A DNA stretch of 64,000 nt, from positions 20,891 to 84,890 of the forward strand of contig NZ_CBXX010000038.1 in assembly GCF_000577615.1 (NCBI RefSeq), written 5' to 3'. Shown one piece after another: positions 9,498-18,333 of this stretch; positions within the stretch are counted from its first letter, which is position 1; the number at the start of each line of letters is the position of its first letter. This stretch comes from Herbaspirillum sp. RV1423 (GTDB lineage: Bacteria > Pseudomonadota > Gammaproteobacteria > Burkholderiales > Burkholderiaceae_D). The notes beneath the pieces were generated by a model. The model saw nothing but the letters and a program-made list of their open reading frames with translations, searched no databases and was not told where the DNA came from. A program made the position numbers and the translations under genes.

Positions 9498-9875
9498 TCA
9501 ATAAAGGACAGGAACGATAGCGGCTTTGATCATTTGCATCTGAGCAGGATCAGGCATAGCAGTCGCCAGATCGACCACAAAATCCGGACCGATCAGGGCA
9601 ACGGCCAAAATGCCGATAACAAAGCTGATCGACTTATAACCGCCGCCATGTGCCAATTGCCAGACGCAAGCAATCAGCACGATCAGCAGCAGCACGATCA
9701 CCCATGTGGAGGTCAGGATTCCGCGCAGCTGAGTTACCATCGTGTCCCAGTTACTGGCAGTCAATGCGCCGCCGTTCATGGCTGCCGCGCACAGCAGAAT
9801 TGCCACAGGAGCGGCGAACAACATCAGACCAGACAACATGTTGCCGGCCGGTTGGGTTGCAAGGATCTTCTTCAT
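9498..9875 (-). CDS. traA: Probable conjugative pilin precursor (TraA/VirB2-like)
   Basis: A 125-aa hydrophobic protein starting at ATG 9875, preceded by GAAAGG. It has a basic N-terminus, then hydrophobic segments about residues 14-36, 55-73 and 80-98, with an AAMNGG stretch as a plausible processing point. This is the size and layout of F-type pilins: a long leader, then two helices in the mature subunit. Its position between traV and traC fits the pilin in several F-like loci (in F itself traA comes first). The S26 peptidase encoded downstream is a likely processing enzyme. No direct sequence match to a named pilin was made. Confidence 0.72.
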   Translation of the reverse strand: MKKILATQPAGNMLSGLMLFAAPVAILLCAAAMNGGALTASNWDTMVTQLRGILTSTWVIVLLLIVLIACVWQLAHGGGYKSISFVIGILAVALIGPDFVVDLATAMPDPAQMQMIKAAIVPVLY

Positions 9876-9900
9876 GGTGTTACGACCTTTCGATTTATGA

Positions 9901-10572
9901 TTACTCGGGCATTGATGCGCCACTTGCCGGGGGCTGCATTCCGTTTTCGTCATCACCTGCCGGCGGTTGACTGAAAGAGGTATTCCCTTGACGCGCGTTC
10001 GGCGCCAAGGGAGGAGAGGATTCGGCACCAGCCGAATTAGCGTTGTTTGTTGAGCGATGTGGATACACTGAGCCGCTGGCGTAACCACCATTGTTTCTGA
10101 TCGACTCAGAGCCGCTCCACTTCGACGCCTGAACTTCTTTGTAAGCGATGAAGTCGCCGATATATGCGTCGTCTTCGTCCACGTAGTGTTTGATCCAGGT
10201 GCGCAGGATGACGGGCGTATTGCGAACTGGGCGACCGTTAAGCGCATCGATGTCTGACACGGAGTCAGAACGATCAATCATGTTATGGGGTAGGAAGCCC
10301 GCTATTGGAACCGCCTTCCCCCTTTTGCTATCGATATCGTCGTCAGGGGCGATACCAGCAGCCTTGTCGGCATCGCTCATACGGAATTCCTTATCGAACC
10401 GGCTTTCAGGCAAATTGCCGTTCGTGCTCTTTTCGAGCGACTTGAACGATCGGCAGTATTCCGAAGGGTTCGATTTGCGATTGCAGTTAAAGGTGTTTTC
10501 GCCGACTGGGGCGAAGGAGCAGCCAGCGATTAAGCTGGCTGTCAATATGAGAAAAAGTGAGGTAATTTTCAT
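9901..10572 (-). CDS. traV: Transfer lipoprotein TraV (VirB7-like)
   Basis: A 223-aa outer-membrane lipoprotein with lipobox LIAGC at about residues 14-18. TraV forms the outer-membrane core complex with TraK and TraB. Extra cysteines in FNCNRKSNPSEYC match the conserved TraV pattern. The C-terminal third is Pro/Ser/Asn-rich and low in complexity. It starts 6 bp after traB ends and is followed by the pilin gene. Confidence 0.82.
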   Translation of the reverse strand: MKITSLFLILTASLIAGCSFAPVGENTFNCNRKSNPSEYCRSFKSLEKSTNGNLPESRFDKEFRMSDADKAAGIAPDDDIDSKRGKAVPIAGFLPHNMIDRSDSVSDIDALNGRPVRNTPVILRTWIKHYVDEDDAYIGDFIAYKEVQASKWSGSESIRNNGGYASGSVYPHRSTNNANSAGAESSPPLAPNARQGNTSFSQPPAGDDENGMQPPASGASMPE

Positions 10573-10578
10573 GTTGGA

Positions 10579-11964
10579 TCAGCGGCCTTTAGAGGGAACG
10601 TCAAGGGTTTCTTTCAGAATCCAGGTGATTCGGGTGTTTGCATCAACCTCAATCACAGGGAACATTTCCTTCGCATAATCGAGGTAAAACTTGGAAAGCA
10701 TCGCTGACGAGCTATTGACGCCACCGTAAATACCTTGTTGGGCAACGAGACTCGGATTCGCGTACTGAATGCCCTGCTGGCCAGAGGTCGCATTAGAGTT
10801 GTAGCCGTTGATCCCCTGGGGACTAAATGCTTGTCCGATACCTGATGCGACGCCGGCAAGCGCGGCTTTGGCGAGGATAGAACCTTGCTTAGTCACGACT
10901 CGACCGGAAATACCTTCATTGCCATCAAGATCGACGCCATATGCCTTAATTTTGCTTTCGAAGATTTCTCCTGTTGCCGAAATGCAGGTCAGTTTGTCGG
11001 CGATCACCTTAGCTTTTTCAGTTGAGAGAACGGCGACACCGGAACCGCTGATAAAGCAATCGTTCAGCAACGAAACTTTGAATCGATTCGGCAAAATTGC
11101 TTCGCCCTTCACTCGCGTAACGAACGGTGCACCAACGTTGTTGGCAGACGTAACCGAACCTGCCGGCATCGATCCAGAAGCATTGGAGCGTGCATTGATA
11201 CCGGTCAGCATCACGGACTCGATACCTGAATTCGTAGGAAGTGAAACTGTTTGGAAGCTCTTCTTCGCCGTACCCTTATCCGACGTCTGCTCGTTTCCCC
11301 AGCTTTTCATTTCTCGTGAGGAAGAACCAGGCGCCACAACAGGTGCATTGCCGATCCCCTGGTTGAAGTCCACAGGTGCTGGATCTGCAGACTTATCCGA
11401 GCGGTTGACCCCAGGAAGATTTTGGTTGAGGCCAAAGCCTGTCGTAGAAGAAGAATCAGGGGCAGTTCCAGCATTTGCATTAGCCGGGGATGACTGGTCC
11501 TTGGAGGCCGAACGGTCGCTGTTACGGTTCTGTGTTTCCAGTTTGTTGAGACGGTCCAGGACGAGTTTGAATTGACCGGTCTGATCATTGGACAGCTGCG
11601 TGGCCTTCTTTGCTTCAGCTACTGCCATGTCAAGCTGCGACTTCAGTGTTTCAAGCCCCTGATTGCGATACGAATAGGGCAGAACGTTGCTGCCCCGGAC
11701 AGTATTCGCTGGATCAGCTGGGGAGCCTGCACCACCGCCACTGTTAGCCTGCGAAGAACCGTTGCTCCCCGAATGTCCTTTTTCATTCTTTTTTTCCTGC
11801 AGTTCCGCAAGGTGCTTTTCGATTTCCGCGTGCTGTTGAGCGCGAACATAGATGAGCACTGGTGAGCAAATAAGAATGGAATAGATAATCCACCTGAAGT
11901 GGCTATCCATTTCAACCCATTCTGTCTTCTTTTTTGCGATCCATTCGTTGAGATTGAAGCTCAT
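10579..11964 (-). CDS. traB: Core-complex protein TraB (VirB10-like)
   Basis: A 461-aa protein spanning the envelope: cytoplasmic N-terminus, one membrane helix (about residues 25-41), a coiled-coil and Gly/Ser/Pro-rich linker, then the VirB10/TraB beta-barrel domain from about residue 230 (contains CISGSGVAVLSTEKAKV and GRVVTKQGSILAKA). It links the inner membrane motor to the TraK/TraV ring. It starts 2 bp after traK. The length is close to F TraB (475). Confidence 0.9.
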   Translation of the reverse strand: MSFNLNEWIAKKKTEWVEMDSHFRWIIYSILICSPVLIYVRAQQHAEIEKHLAELQEKKNEKGHSGSNGSSQANSGGGAGSPADPANTVRGSNVLPYSYRNQGLETLKSQLDMAVAEAKKATQLSNDQTGQFKLVLDRLNKLETQNRNSDRSASKDQSSPANANAGTAPDSSSTTGFGLNQNLPGVNRSDKSADPAPVDFNQGIGNAPVVAPGSSSREMKSWGNEQTSDKGTAKKSFQTVSLPTNSGIESVMLTGINARSNASGSMPAGSVTSANNVGAPFVTRVKGEAILPNRFKVSLLNDCFISGSGVAVLSTEKAKVIADKLTCISATGEIFESKIKAYGVDLDGNEGISGRVVTKQGSILAKAALAGVASGIGQAFSPQGINGYNSNATSGQQGIQYANPSLVAQQGIYGGVNSSSAMLSKFYLDYAKEMFPVIEVDANTRITWILKETLDVPSKGR

Positions 11965-11966
11965 GC

Positions 11967-12980
11967 TTAGCGTCCCTTCTTTGCTTCAACAATCACCTTC
12001 ACATGCTCTTTTGCATTGAGAAGTGGTTTCGGGAAAATTGAAACGGCAGTAACGGTCGGGCCGTCGAATTCAGTTTCAGTCAGCATCGCTTTAGCTGGGC
12101 CTGGGTTGGCAACGTCGTAGACGTAGATATCGGTATCTGCAGAGGAATAGAGGCGGCTCGTAGTGATGACCAGGCCGTTCCGCACAATAGGAGGAATATT
12201 CGGCTGGATCTCTGAATAGCCATCTGGGGCATTGCCGAAAGCAACGACCTCGGCATGACGCTGAACTTGTGCGACATAGCTATCGGACTTAGGTGCGTTC
12301 CCTTTGCTTACACCGGAATCGCGGAGAATGATGTTCTGGCCATTGATGCCCTTTTTAGGGCTAAGGATCAGACCCTTAACTTTTCGTGTGGTTTGATCTT
12401 TCAGCCATATCTGAACATCACCGGTAACACCTTCTGCAATCGAAAAGAAAATATTGTTATCGTCTTTGTCGATGGGAAGAGGCTTGATTTCATTCGTGGA
12501 CTTCAGAATTGGGTTGAGCCAAGGCGTCTGGATGTGGTTGGAGCTGTCCATCGAGACGATAACAGTGGCGGAACCCGTGTCGTTCACTGTGACGACCTGA
12601 GTACGGGTGAAATCAATTGCTTGGGTGCTCTCACCCGCAATATTCATCACACCAGGAAGCTTGATTTCTTCCGGCTTGGTGTCTTTAACTGCAGCATCAG
12701 GATGAACCTGGTTGCGGTCATCGCTCTTATTTTTGATTGCCCCTGGATCTTGCTGACTTGCAGCTTCGGCCCGCTTTGATTTCTTCTCCTTCTTCTTTGC
12801 CGAGGAGTTGCGCACAGTGCTTTCGTCAACGCTGCTAGTAGCGAAGCCAGCTGAACTTGGCTGATTAGCAGAGGTCGCACCTGGCTGGGTGAAAGTGAAC
12901 GACGCAGCTTCGACATGGAAACCAACTGACGCCAAAAGCGCCGAAAGGAATAGTGCCGCGATAGAGAAATATTTTTTCAT
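11967..12980 (-). CDS. traK: Outer core protein TraK (VirB9-like secretin)
   Basis: A 337-aa secreted protein starting at ATG 12980 (MKKYFS), which overlaps the traE stop as TAATG. A clear signal peptide is followed by a long charged linker with KKKEKKSKR and then the TraK domain, with ARTQ-type strand motifs such as IDFTRTQVVTV and the C-terminal KVIVEAKKG. F TraK is about 242 aa; the extra length is the low-complexity linker. It builds the outer-membrane ring with TraV and TraB. Confidence 0.85.
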   Translation of the reverse strand: MKKYFSIAALFLSALLASVGFHVEAASFTFTQPGATSANQPSSAGFATSSVDESTVRNSSAKKKEKKSKRAEAASQQDPGAIKNKSDDRNQVHPDAAVKDTKPEEIKLPGVMNIAGESTQAIDFTRTQVVTVNDTGSATVIVSMDSSNHIQTPWLNPILKSTNEIKPLPIDKDDNNIFFSIAEGVTGDVQIWLKDQTTRKVKGLILSPKKGINGQNIILRDSGVSKGNAPKSDSYVAQVQRHAEVVAFGNAPDGYSEIQPNIPPIVRNGLVITTSRLYSSADTDIYVYDVANPGPAKAMLTETEFDGPTVTAVSIFPKPLLNAKEHVKVIVEAKKGR

Positions 12981-13588
12981 TATTTGACCACCTTCGTATT
13001 CGTTTTTTGCCATTCGCTGTTGTGTGGCTTATCGCCGTCATAGGAAATCACGTCGTTGATCACCGGTCGATAGTTCTCGTAACTCAAGCTGTATTCGAAG
13101 ACATACGGCTTGCCGGTATCCTTCGCTGCATTGACCGTATGCACTTCACCGACCACGAAAAACCGATTCAGGCTCGGGTCATACATAGTTCCTTTGGTCA
13201 GTACCCAGTAGTAAGAGCCCAGCTCACGTTCTGCTTCCATTTGCTTGACGCGGATATCGATCTCGGCAGAAATCTTGGTATACGAGTCAGGTGCAAGAAA
13301 CGCTTTAATGAAACGTTTCTGAGCTTCAGCATTGCTTGGATTAATCGATGCAATCGCCGCAGTCACTGCCTGCACTACCGCAAACTGAGCGGCACGATCC
13401 GCGGTATCGCTGGAGATTGTTGCGCCGTCAGGCATGCCGGGAACCTGAGTCTGGATAATCTTTTTTTGGGTCACCAAGCCGAAAACTGCCATCAATAGGG
13501 CAATGGCCAGGACGACGTTGGCAAGGACTGACCGGCGGAGGTCGGTGCGCGTTTCTTCAAGCGATTTCGTGCGGATTCCGTGTTCCAT
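12980..13588 (-). CDS. traE: Conjugal pilus assembly protein TraE (VirB5/8-position)
   Basis: A 202-aa inner-membrane protein starting at ATG 13588 (MEHGIR), within the end of traL. One membrane helix near the N-terminus (VLANVVLAIALLMAVFGLV) and a periplasmic NTF2-like domain with GSYYWVLTKG and FFVVGEVHT fit TraE. It overlaps traL by 32 bp and traK by 1 bp, consistent with coupled synthesis of the assembly core. Confidence 0.85.
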   Translation of the reverse strand: MEHGIRTKSLEETRTDLRRSVLANVVLAIALLMAVFGLVTQKKIIQTQVPGMPDGATISSDTADRAAQFAVVQAVTAAIASINPSNAEAQKRFIKAFLAPDSYTKISAEIDIRVKQMEAERELGSYYWVLTKGTMYDPSLNRFFVVGEVHTVNAAKDTGKPYVFEYSLSYENYRPVINDVISYDGDKPHNSEWQKTNTKVVK

Positions 13589-13943
13589 GATTTTCCGATT
13601 CGATTTGGTCTTTGAGATGATTGGAATGACCCGGTGCTGAAATAACAGAATCACCGAGGAATATTTGCTTTTGATCATCAAAAGCCGGTGAGATAGAAGT
13701 CAGGCCGAGGCGATATGCGATGGCAGTCCAAAAGTCGTCGCTTTCGTTTTTCATCCACTGCAAATACTGCTTAACGACGAAAAACGTACCGACAGGAATG
13801 GCGAAGTACCAGACCCACCAATAGAGCTTCCCGAGAGGTAACGCGACAAATAATGAAGCAATGACGGGCCAGCCTTGCGACAGTTCAACACCGAGAAAAG
13901 CAACGCCGGCCTTGCCGTATTGAGGGATCTGGTTTTCTTCCAT
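13557..13943 (-). CDS. traL: Type IV conjugative transfer protein TraL
   Basis: A 128-aa membrane protein with two hydrophobic segments (about residues 22-60) of the TraL/VirB3 type, directly upstream of traE as in F-type loci. The C-terminal extension beyond about residue 90 is hydrophilic and partly encodes the start region of traE. Assigned mainly by position and topology. Confidence 0.65.
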   Translation of the reverse strand: MEENQIPQYGKAGVAFLGVELSQGWPVIASLFVALPLGKLYWWVWYFAIPVGTFFVVKQYLQWMKNESDDFWTAIAYRLGLTSISPAFDDQKQIFLGDSVISAPGHSNHLKDQIESENHGTRNPHEIA

Positions 13944-13947
13944 TGAT

Positions 13948-14403
13948 CTACTCTCCGGGTTCAGTTATGCAGGTCAGATGCTCTTTCCAGTCGGCGCCAT
14001 CGGCGTCAGCCAGTTCCGGCACGCAGACCTGATTGCCTACTAAAACGACCTTTGGCCAGTCGAAATGCTGTGTTTTAGCCACATGCTTTTTCCGGCTGAC
14101 GATGACCTCAGCCTTGACCTGTGCAGCGAGTTTTTTGTTTTTGAATGCAAGCAAAGCTTGCTCTTCTGCCTGGCTGAAGTAGCGGTAGGATTGACGGGGA
14201 ACTGGCCCCATCAATATTGCTTGTGTAGCCGGGCGGTTGTCTTTTTGTGGTGAAGCGTAGACGTATTCGCCACCGTCAGTGAATTCGACGATGGCAGAGC
14301 CACCTAATGCTTTTTGAACACCAACAAAAGTGGTGGGCTCAGCCATCGCCAAGCTAGTGCCGATCAGACCGGCAACCAAAAGTGCAGACCATTTCAATTT
14401 CAC
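13948..14403 (-). CDS. Secreted hypothetical protein, first gene of the traL-traG unit
   Basis: A 151-aa protein with a signal peptide (MKLKWSALLVAG... AMA-E). The mature part has a strand-rich region (ALGGSAIVEFTDGGEYVYAS) and two cysteines near the C-terminus (QVCVPE, LTCITE) that could pair. I do not recognise the family. It lies between trbC and traL behind an intergenic region with a promoter-like element (14441-14470), so it likely leads the second transfer transcription unit. Confidence 0.65.
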   Translation of the reverse strand: MKLKWSALLVAGLIGTSLAMAEPTTFVGVQKALGGSAIVEFTDGGEYVYASPQKDNRPATQAILMGPVPRQSYRYFSQAEEQALLAFKNKKLAAQVKAEVIVSRKKHVAKTQHFDWPKVVLVGNQVCVPELADADGADWKEHLTCITEPGE

Positions 14404-14440
14404 TGCTCCCCAATATCAATAGGGTGTAATTATAATTATA

Positions 14441-14470
14441 ATCAGTGAAAAGATGTATTTAAATTTTAAT
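14441..14470 (-). promoter_or_regulatory. Shared transfer-locus promoter element, copy 2
   Basis: This AT-rich stretch matches 20211-20240 at 25 of 30 positions by hand count, including ATCAGTGAAA and TATTTAAATTTTAA. On the minus strand it is followed by TATAAT repeats a few bases before the gene at 14403, so it probably marks a promoter and operator for the traL-to-traG unit. Confidence 0.5.
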
Positions 14471-14987
14471 CTTGACCCGCGAAAGTCTGATAATAAACCT
14501 GGCCTGCCCGCTTTTTGATGTCAGGAATCCTTGATTCTTGTGCAAAAAACTTCAGAGCTGTTCCCAGGCTCATTTCGCCCGATACCTTGGAGAAATCAGT
14601 CGAGCTGTTTCCGCTTCCTTTAGCGATCACGAAAGCTGGGACGGCTTTCACCTCATAACGCTTGAAAAGAATCGGATTGATCTGCCAGTTCGCGACATTG
14701 TTGTTGCAGCAAGCGCGATTGATGTCGGCAATCCGAGCCTTAGTATCTTCCAGGCCGCGTGGACCTTCATGTATAAATCCTTGCAACACCAGTCCAACGC
14801 CGGCGCGACGAGAGTCCCGAGCCAATGCAATCAAGGTCGTATCGGACAATTTCATGGACACGAAAATAAATGCCCGCATCGTGTTCGCATTTGGATCGCG
14901 GAATTTGTCATACATCGATTCTGACATTGCTGGTGCTGTGGCTAACGCAGCCAAGAGTGTAATAAGTGTTTTCTTTATCATTTTCAT
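14466..14987 (-). CDS. trbC: Type-F pilin assembly protein TrbC
   Basis: A 173-aa periplasmic protein starting at ATG 14987, overlapping the traU stop (ATGA). After a signal peptide comes the TrbC domain with AFIFVSMKLSDTTLIALARDSRRAGVGLVL and VKAVPAFV, a degenerate thioredoxin-like fold. In F, TrbC is needed for pilus assembly and sits next to TraW; here traW-traU-trbC run together. F TrbC is about 212 aa. The frame is open further upstream but that part is antisense-like and unsupported. Confidence 0.85.
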   Translation of the reverse strand: MKMIKKTLITLLAALATAPAMSESMYDKFRDPNANTMRAFIFVSMKLSDTTLIALARDSRRAGVGLVLQGFIHEGPRGLEDTKARIADINRACCNNNVANWQINPILFKRYEVKAVPAFVIAKGSGNSSTDFSKVSGEMSLGTALKFFAQESRIPDIKKRAGQVYYQTFAGQD

Positions 14988-15994
14988 GGTGCAATCACTG
15001 GCGTGCAGCAGTCCTTTTTCCGGAAAATAAAATAGCCATAGTCTTTGTCTTGCGGCCGAGCTGCACCAGCCTCTTGAACTACTAGCGGCCGCCCAATCGG
15101 GGTGCACATATTGTCAGGGAACGGAAAAGTACGATTGCTTTTGTACTGCCGCTTGTCCATGATGAATTCAGGAACGCCAGCAGATCCACATGATTCAAGA
15201 GCGTCTTTTCCTGCGGTAGACTGAAGTGCACCAGCTGCATGGAGTTTGGCAAAGAGCCTGGCCATCATCAAATGCGCTACTTGTTCAGGTGTAGTGGCCA
15301 CTGACACATTCCCGGTAACGGGATACATTGGGCCCCAGCTACCAGCGACCCAAAATAGTGACGCGAAAGGGAATCCAAAAGTAGCGGAAATCGCGTCTGG
15401 CGCTTCTGCAGCAATAGAAGGAATGCCTGCGAATGCATATCCATAAGGAGTTAGGATCATCGACAGAGAATCATCATTCCAGGTTGGATCGGCCCAGCTG
15501 ATAAAAGGAACGTCAAAACCTCTCGTATCAAGACATGGTGAGTCTGCAATGATGCCCATCGCAGTCATTACCGGATTCAGGTACTCGTTCACGTGCATGA
15601 AAGCTGATGCGCTTTTACCGCCGATGTGCGGATTGTCAATGTTCTCGGCGCCTAATTCTTGATCGTTGTATGGGGGACTGATATCGATGCCCCCCAATAA
15701 CGGCATGCATCCTGGTTTATTCGTTACATCCACCATGTACTCGGGTTCCCAGAATGAGGTAGCAAGACCAGCTGAGAGAGTCTTAACACAAATGCAGACC
15801 ATGGCGCCGGCAGCAGTCGTATCGTAGTCTTGACTATCAATACCGAAATTCAAAGGGACGCCTGATACCGAAATTGGAAACATGCAGTCATAACAGACAT
15901 CGGTAATCAGATTGGGAAATGCTCCCTGGCACGTTTGAGCTGATGCAGAGCAGGTTGTCCAAAAGAAGATAAATGCTAGAAATAGGCGGGTCAT
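14984..15994 (-). CDS. traU: Conjugal transfer protein TraU
   Basis: A 336-aa exported, Cys-rich protein, length as in F TraU (330). The signal peptide is followed by the conserved block DVCYDCMFPISVSGVPLNFG and a Cys-rich region (MVCICVKTL). TraU acts in the periplasm for DNA transfer and pilus assembly, and its many disulfides fit the DsbC-like protein at 18330. It overlaps traW by 4 bp and trbC by 4 bp. Confidence 0.93.
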   Translation of the reverse strand: MTRLFLAFIFFWTTCSASAQTCQGAFPNLITDVCYDCMFPISVSGVPLNFGIDSQDYDTTAAGAMVCICVKTLSAGLATSFWEPEYMVDVTNKPGCMPLLGGIDISPPYNDQELGAENIDNPHIGGKSASAFMHVNEYLNPVMTAMGIIADSPCLDTRGFDVPFISWADPTWNDDSLSMILTPYGYAFAGIPSIAAEAPDAISATFGFPFASLFWVAGSWGPMYPVTGNVSVATTPEQVAHLMMARLFAKLHAAGALQSTAGKDALESCGSAGVPEFIMDKRQYKSNRTFPFPDNMCTPIGRPLVVQEAGAARPQDKDYGYFIFRKKDCCTPVIAP

Positions 15995-16644
15995 TTAGTA
16001 AACCCAAACTCAATTCGAAGCTGGGAACCAGATTGAAATACTTTTGCTGGTACGGAATTAATGTTAATGCCGTACAGCATTTGAAGTTGATTAATGATCA
16101 TCTTGCGCTGGTCGAAATAGAATGGGATTGTTTGGGTGCCATTCCACATGGCGTTCTTATAGCGAACCCGCAGATTGAACGGGGAACCAGCTGTGAGAAC
16201 GATTTTCAGACGCTGTTTTCTACCCTCAGCGATGGCGTAATCGATTTGTGCCTGATCTCTACCATCGATGAAGATCAGCCCCGTTACGAGGGGTTGAATC
16301 TTCAACGGCTCAATGACGGTTCCTTTACGTGCAACCACTTGACCCTTCTCGTTTTTGTAATCGCCAGGTAGGACGAACTTGAGATCGTGCATCTCGACAC
16401 GAGGCACATATTTGCTTGCTATGCCAAGAGGTACAGGATTCTTGATCGCGTCGATGTTCTTGTCTCTGAATGCCTTCCAGAATTTATCGACTTCGCCTGT
16501 TCGCTGCTTCTGTCTCACGACATCTTTCATTTGCTCGCGTGCATCGCGATCCGGCAGAGCAGTTTTATTACGTGTTCCCAGGTCTTCGGCCGCGGCAATT
16601 GCAGAGATGGACATGATGACCGCAGCAAGCGTTCTAGTTTTCAT
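15991..16644 (-). CDS. traW: Conjugal transfer protein TraW
   Basis: A 217-aa periplasmic protein with signal peptide (cleavage near IAAAE) and the TraW core: LIFIDGRDQAQIDYAIAEG, FNLRVRYKNAMWNG and PFYFDQRKMIINQLQM. F TraW is 210 aa. It overlaps the upstream transglycosylase gene by 11 bp and traU by 4 bp. Confidence 0.92.
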   Translation of the reverse strand: MKTRTLAAVIMSISAIAAAEDLGTRNKTALPDRDAREQMKDVVRQKQRTGEVDKFWKAFRDKNIDAIKNPVPLGIASKYVPRVEMHDLKFVLPGDYKNEKGQVVARKGTVIEPLKIQPLVTGLIFIDGRDQAQIDYAIAEGRKQRLKIVLTAGSPFNLRVRYKNAMWNGTQTIPFYFDQRKMIINQLQMLYGININSVPAKVFQSGSQLRIEFGFTK

Positions 16645-17197
16645 TTACAGGCTCCCAGCTTCTCAATTCTTTTAAATTGGCTATACGCGATGGCGTCACG
16701 GCTTCTGATTCTGTTCTTCTGGAAATCGCTTGTCTCAATTTGCTGTTTGGTCGTCGATCGGGGTTTAACCGTAGCTGACTGTAGGCGTCCCCGACTTTGA
16801 GTGCATATCGCTCTTGAGCATCAAGATTGTCGGATGCGGGTCCAGTGTTATAACAACCAACTGCTTTTCCCGTCGGGCCGAATTTTGAAATGCATTTTGA
16901 AAGCGCCCATGCTCCAATTTTTAGGCTGGTGCACTCATCAAATAATTGTTCTCGTGTAACTCCGTAGGCTTTCAGTTCGGAGAGATGGATGGTATTTATC
17001 TGCATCGATCCGAGTGCTACGTTACCGTCACGCAAACGGGGACCGACGGCATTGGGGTTGTCTCTCGATTCCACCCAGCGGATCGACTTGATTAGCAGAG
17101 GATCAAGGTTGTACGCCTTGGCAGCATCATCAAGACATGAAGCAAATGCTTGCGGCAAATACAATAGCCATACAACCGCCAGAATCCAACGTTTCAT
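16634..17197 (-). CDS. Lytic transglycosylase, SLT/VirB1-like
   Basis: A 187-aa exported muramidase that opens peptidoglycan for the transfer machine. ATG 17197 (MKRWIL) begins a signal peptide ending FASC. The SLT fold shows the catalytic Glu in IRWVESRDNPNAVG, the GSMQI motif and the YNTGP segment. The start overlaps the stop of the upstream small gene by 4 bp. F has the analogous orf169; here the gene leads directly into traW. Confidence 0.87.
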   Translation of the reverse strand: MKRWILAVVWLLYLPQAFASCLDDAAKAYNLDPLLIKSIRWVESRDNPNAVGPRLRDGNVALGSMQINTIHLSELKAYGVTREQLFDECTSLKIGAWALSKCISKFGPTGKAVGCYNTGPASDNLDAQERYALKVGDAYSQLRLNPDRRPNSKLRQAISRRTESEAVTPSRIANLKELRSWEPVNEN

Positions 17198-17397
17198 CTT
17201 GCCGGACCGTTTGCCAATCTCTGGATGCCAACGCTTATCCAATAGACCACCTGAGCGATCATGGAGAACAGTGCGATGTAAAGACCACCAGAGACAAAAA
17301 TTGGAGCAAACGGCCCCAAATCGCGGCCCGTAAAGACCATTGCGATCGCGGTAAGAATTAGCGAGAAGGTGATTATGTGAAAAAGTGAGATTTTCAT
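17194..17397 (-). CDS. Small two-helix membrane protein
   Basis: A 67-aa protein starting at ATG 17397 with AAGGA upstream. Two hydrophobic helices (about residues 3-21 and 28-50) and a short basic tail make it an inner-membrane protein. Function unknown; it resembles small membrane genes common in F-type entry regions. It is coupled to the transglycosylase by a 4-bp overlap. Confidence 0.6.
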   Translation of the reverse strand: MKISLFHIITFSLILTAIAMVFTGRDLGPFAPIFVSGGLYIALFSMIAQVVYWISVGIQRLANGPAR

Positions 17398-17410
17398 TTT
17401 CAAATCCTTT

Positions 17411-17737
17411 TTAATGTGCTGTCGCGCCTGGCTGAGCTTCCGCATAACTAAACCAGGTCGTGTACGCGCTTGACGAATTTTCAGGGCGAGGATGCTGCAA
17501 AATAACTTCCATGCCGGCGACGAGGGCCATGTATTGCAGTAGATCCGTTACCTGTTGCGGAAGTGTTCGACTCAAGCCAAAACAAACAACACGAGTGTAT
17601 TTACGGGCTCTCAATATGTCTCTGAGTGCAAGCAGCAAACGCAATGCGCCCTCTTCGTCATTGCCTTCTCGATGATAGGTCTGCAAATCAATGGCCGCGC
17701 TGAATACCTTGCTTTCGGTGTTGTTCATGTTTTCCAT
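17411..17737 (-). CDS. Hypothetical cytoplasmic protein in the transfer operon
   Basis: A protein of about 108 aa from ATG 17737; ATG 17728 and more upstream codons are also possible and none has a strong ribosome-binding site. It is soluble, with a helical middle part (NDEEGALRLLLALRDILRA). No family recognised. It lies 14 bp before the small membrane gene, in the same orientation as all transfer genes. Confidence 0.5.
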   Translation of the reverse strand: MENMNNTESKVFSAAIDLQTYHREGNDEEGALRLLLALRDILRARKYTRVVCFGLSRTLPQQVTDLLQYMALVAGMEVILQHPRPENSSSAYTTWFSYAEAQPGATAH

Positions 17738-17799
17738 AAGACTTGGAATTAGCGGAAATATCAAACAGCCACTACGCTGAATCTGATAGCTTCCTAGAT

Positions 17800-18333
17800 T
17801 TATTTCACAAATGATTCTGTCAGCGGGTTTTGCCGAACCAGTTTGAGCATCTTTTCCTGCCGCTGAAACAATGTGCGAATTTGCTTTTTGTTTTCGGCTG
17901 TTGCCTCTCTCATCAGCAACTCGGCCTGCGCTATCGTTGCAAGAGCAGTTTCAACGTGATGCCAGCGCACATTTACATCGACGACATGCCGAACTTGGTC
18001 AAGCCCTTGCCCCCTCCCCTTGTTCGCCAGTTCAACGGCAAGTTGGGAGAGGGTGCCAGCGCGTGCTACACGGTCGTCTGTAATGCCAAGTGAGAGTAGC
18101 GAATCACTTTGATCCCGGATTGATTTTGCCGCCCTGTTGATGCCATCAGCATTGCGATCAAATACTTCACGCATTTGGTCATCCAACGATTTCCTAGCGC
18201 TTTCCATAAGTTGAACGCTCAGGGCAGGCGCGGCGGTCGTGACTGTTGAAGCTGCTTCGGTCGTCACTGGCGCCGGATATTGATCCTTCCGGCGCCAGTT
18301 CCGCAAGCTGGCAATTGCGGGCGGCATTTTCAT
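17800..18333 (-). CDS. Hypothetical helical protein in the transfer operon
   Basis: A 177-aa soluble protein, nearly all helical, with Ala/Gln-rich stretches such as ATIAQAELLMREATAENKKQ. No family recognised. Its ATG overlaps the stop of the dsbC-like gene (ATGA), so it is part of the same operon. Confidence 0.55.
   Translation of the reverse strand: MKMPPAIASLRNWRRKDQYPAPVTTEAASTVTTAAPALSVQLMESARKSLDDQMREVFDRNADGINRAAKSIRDQSDSLLSLGITDDRVARAGTLSQLAVELANKGRGQGLDQVRHVVDVNVRWHHVETALATIAQAELLMREATAENKKQIRTLFQRQEKMLKLVRQNPLTESFVK

Noticed and set aside
10808..11575. A 255-codon plus-strand open frame
   Set aside because: It lies antisense to traB; the traB protein is well supported and complete.
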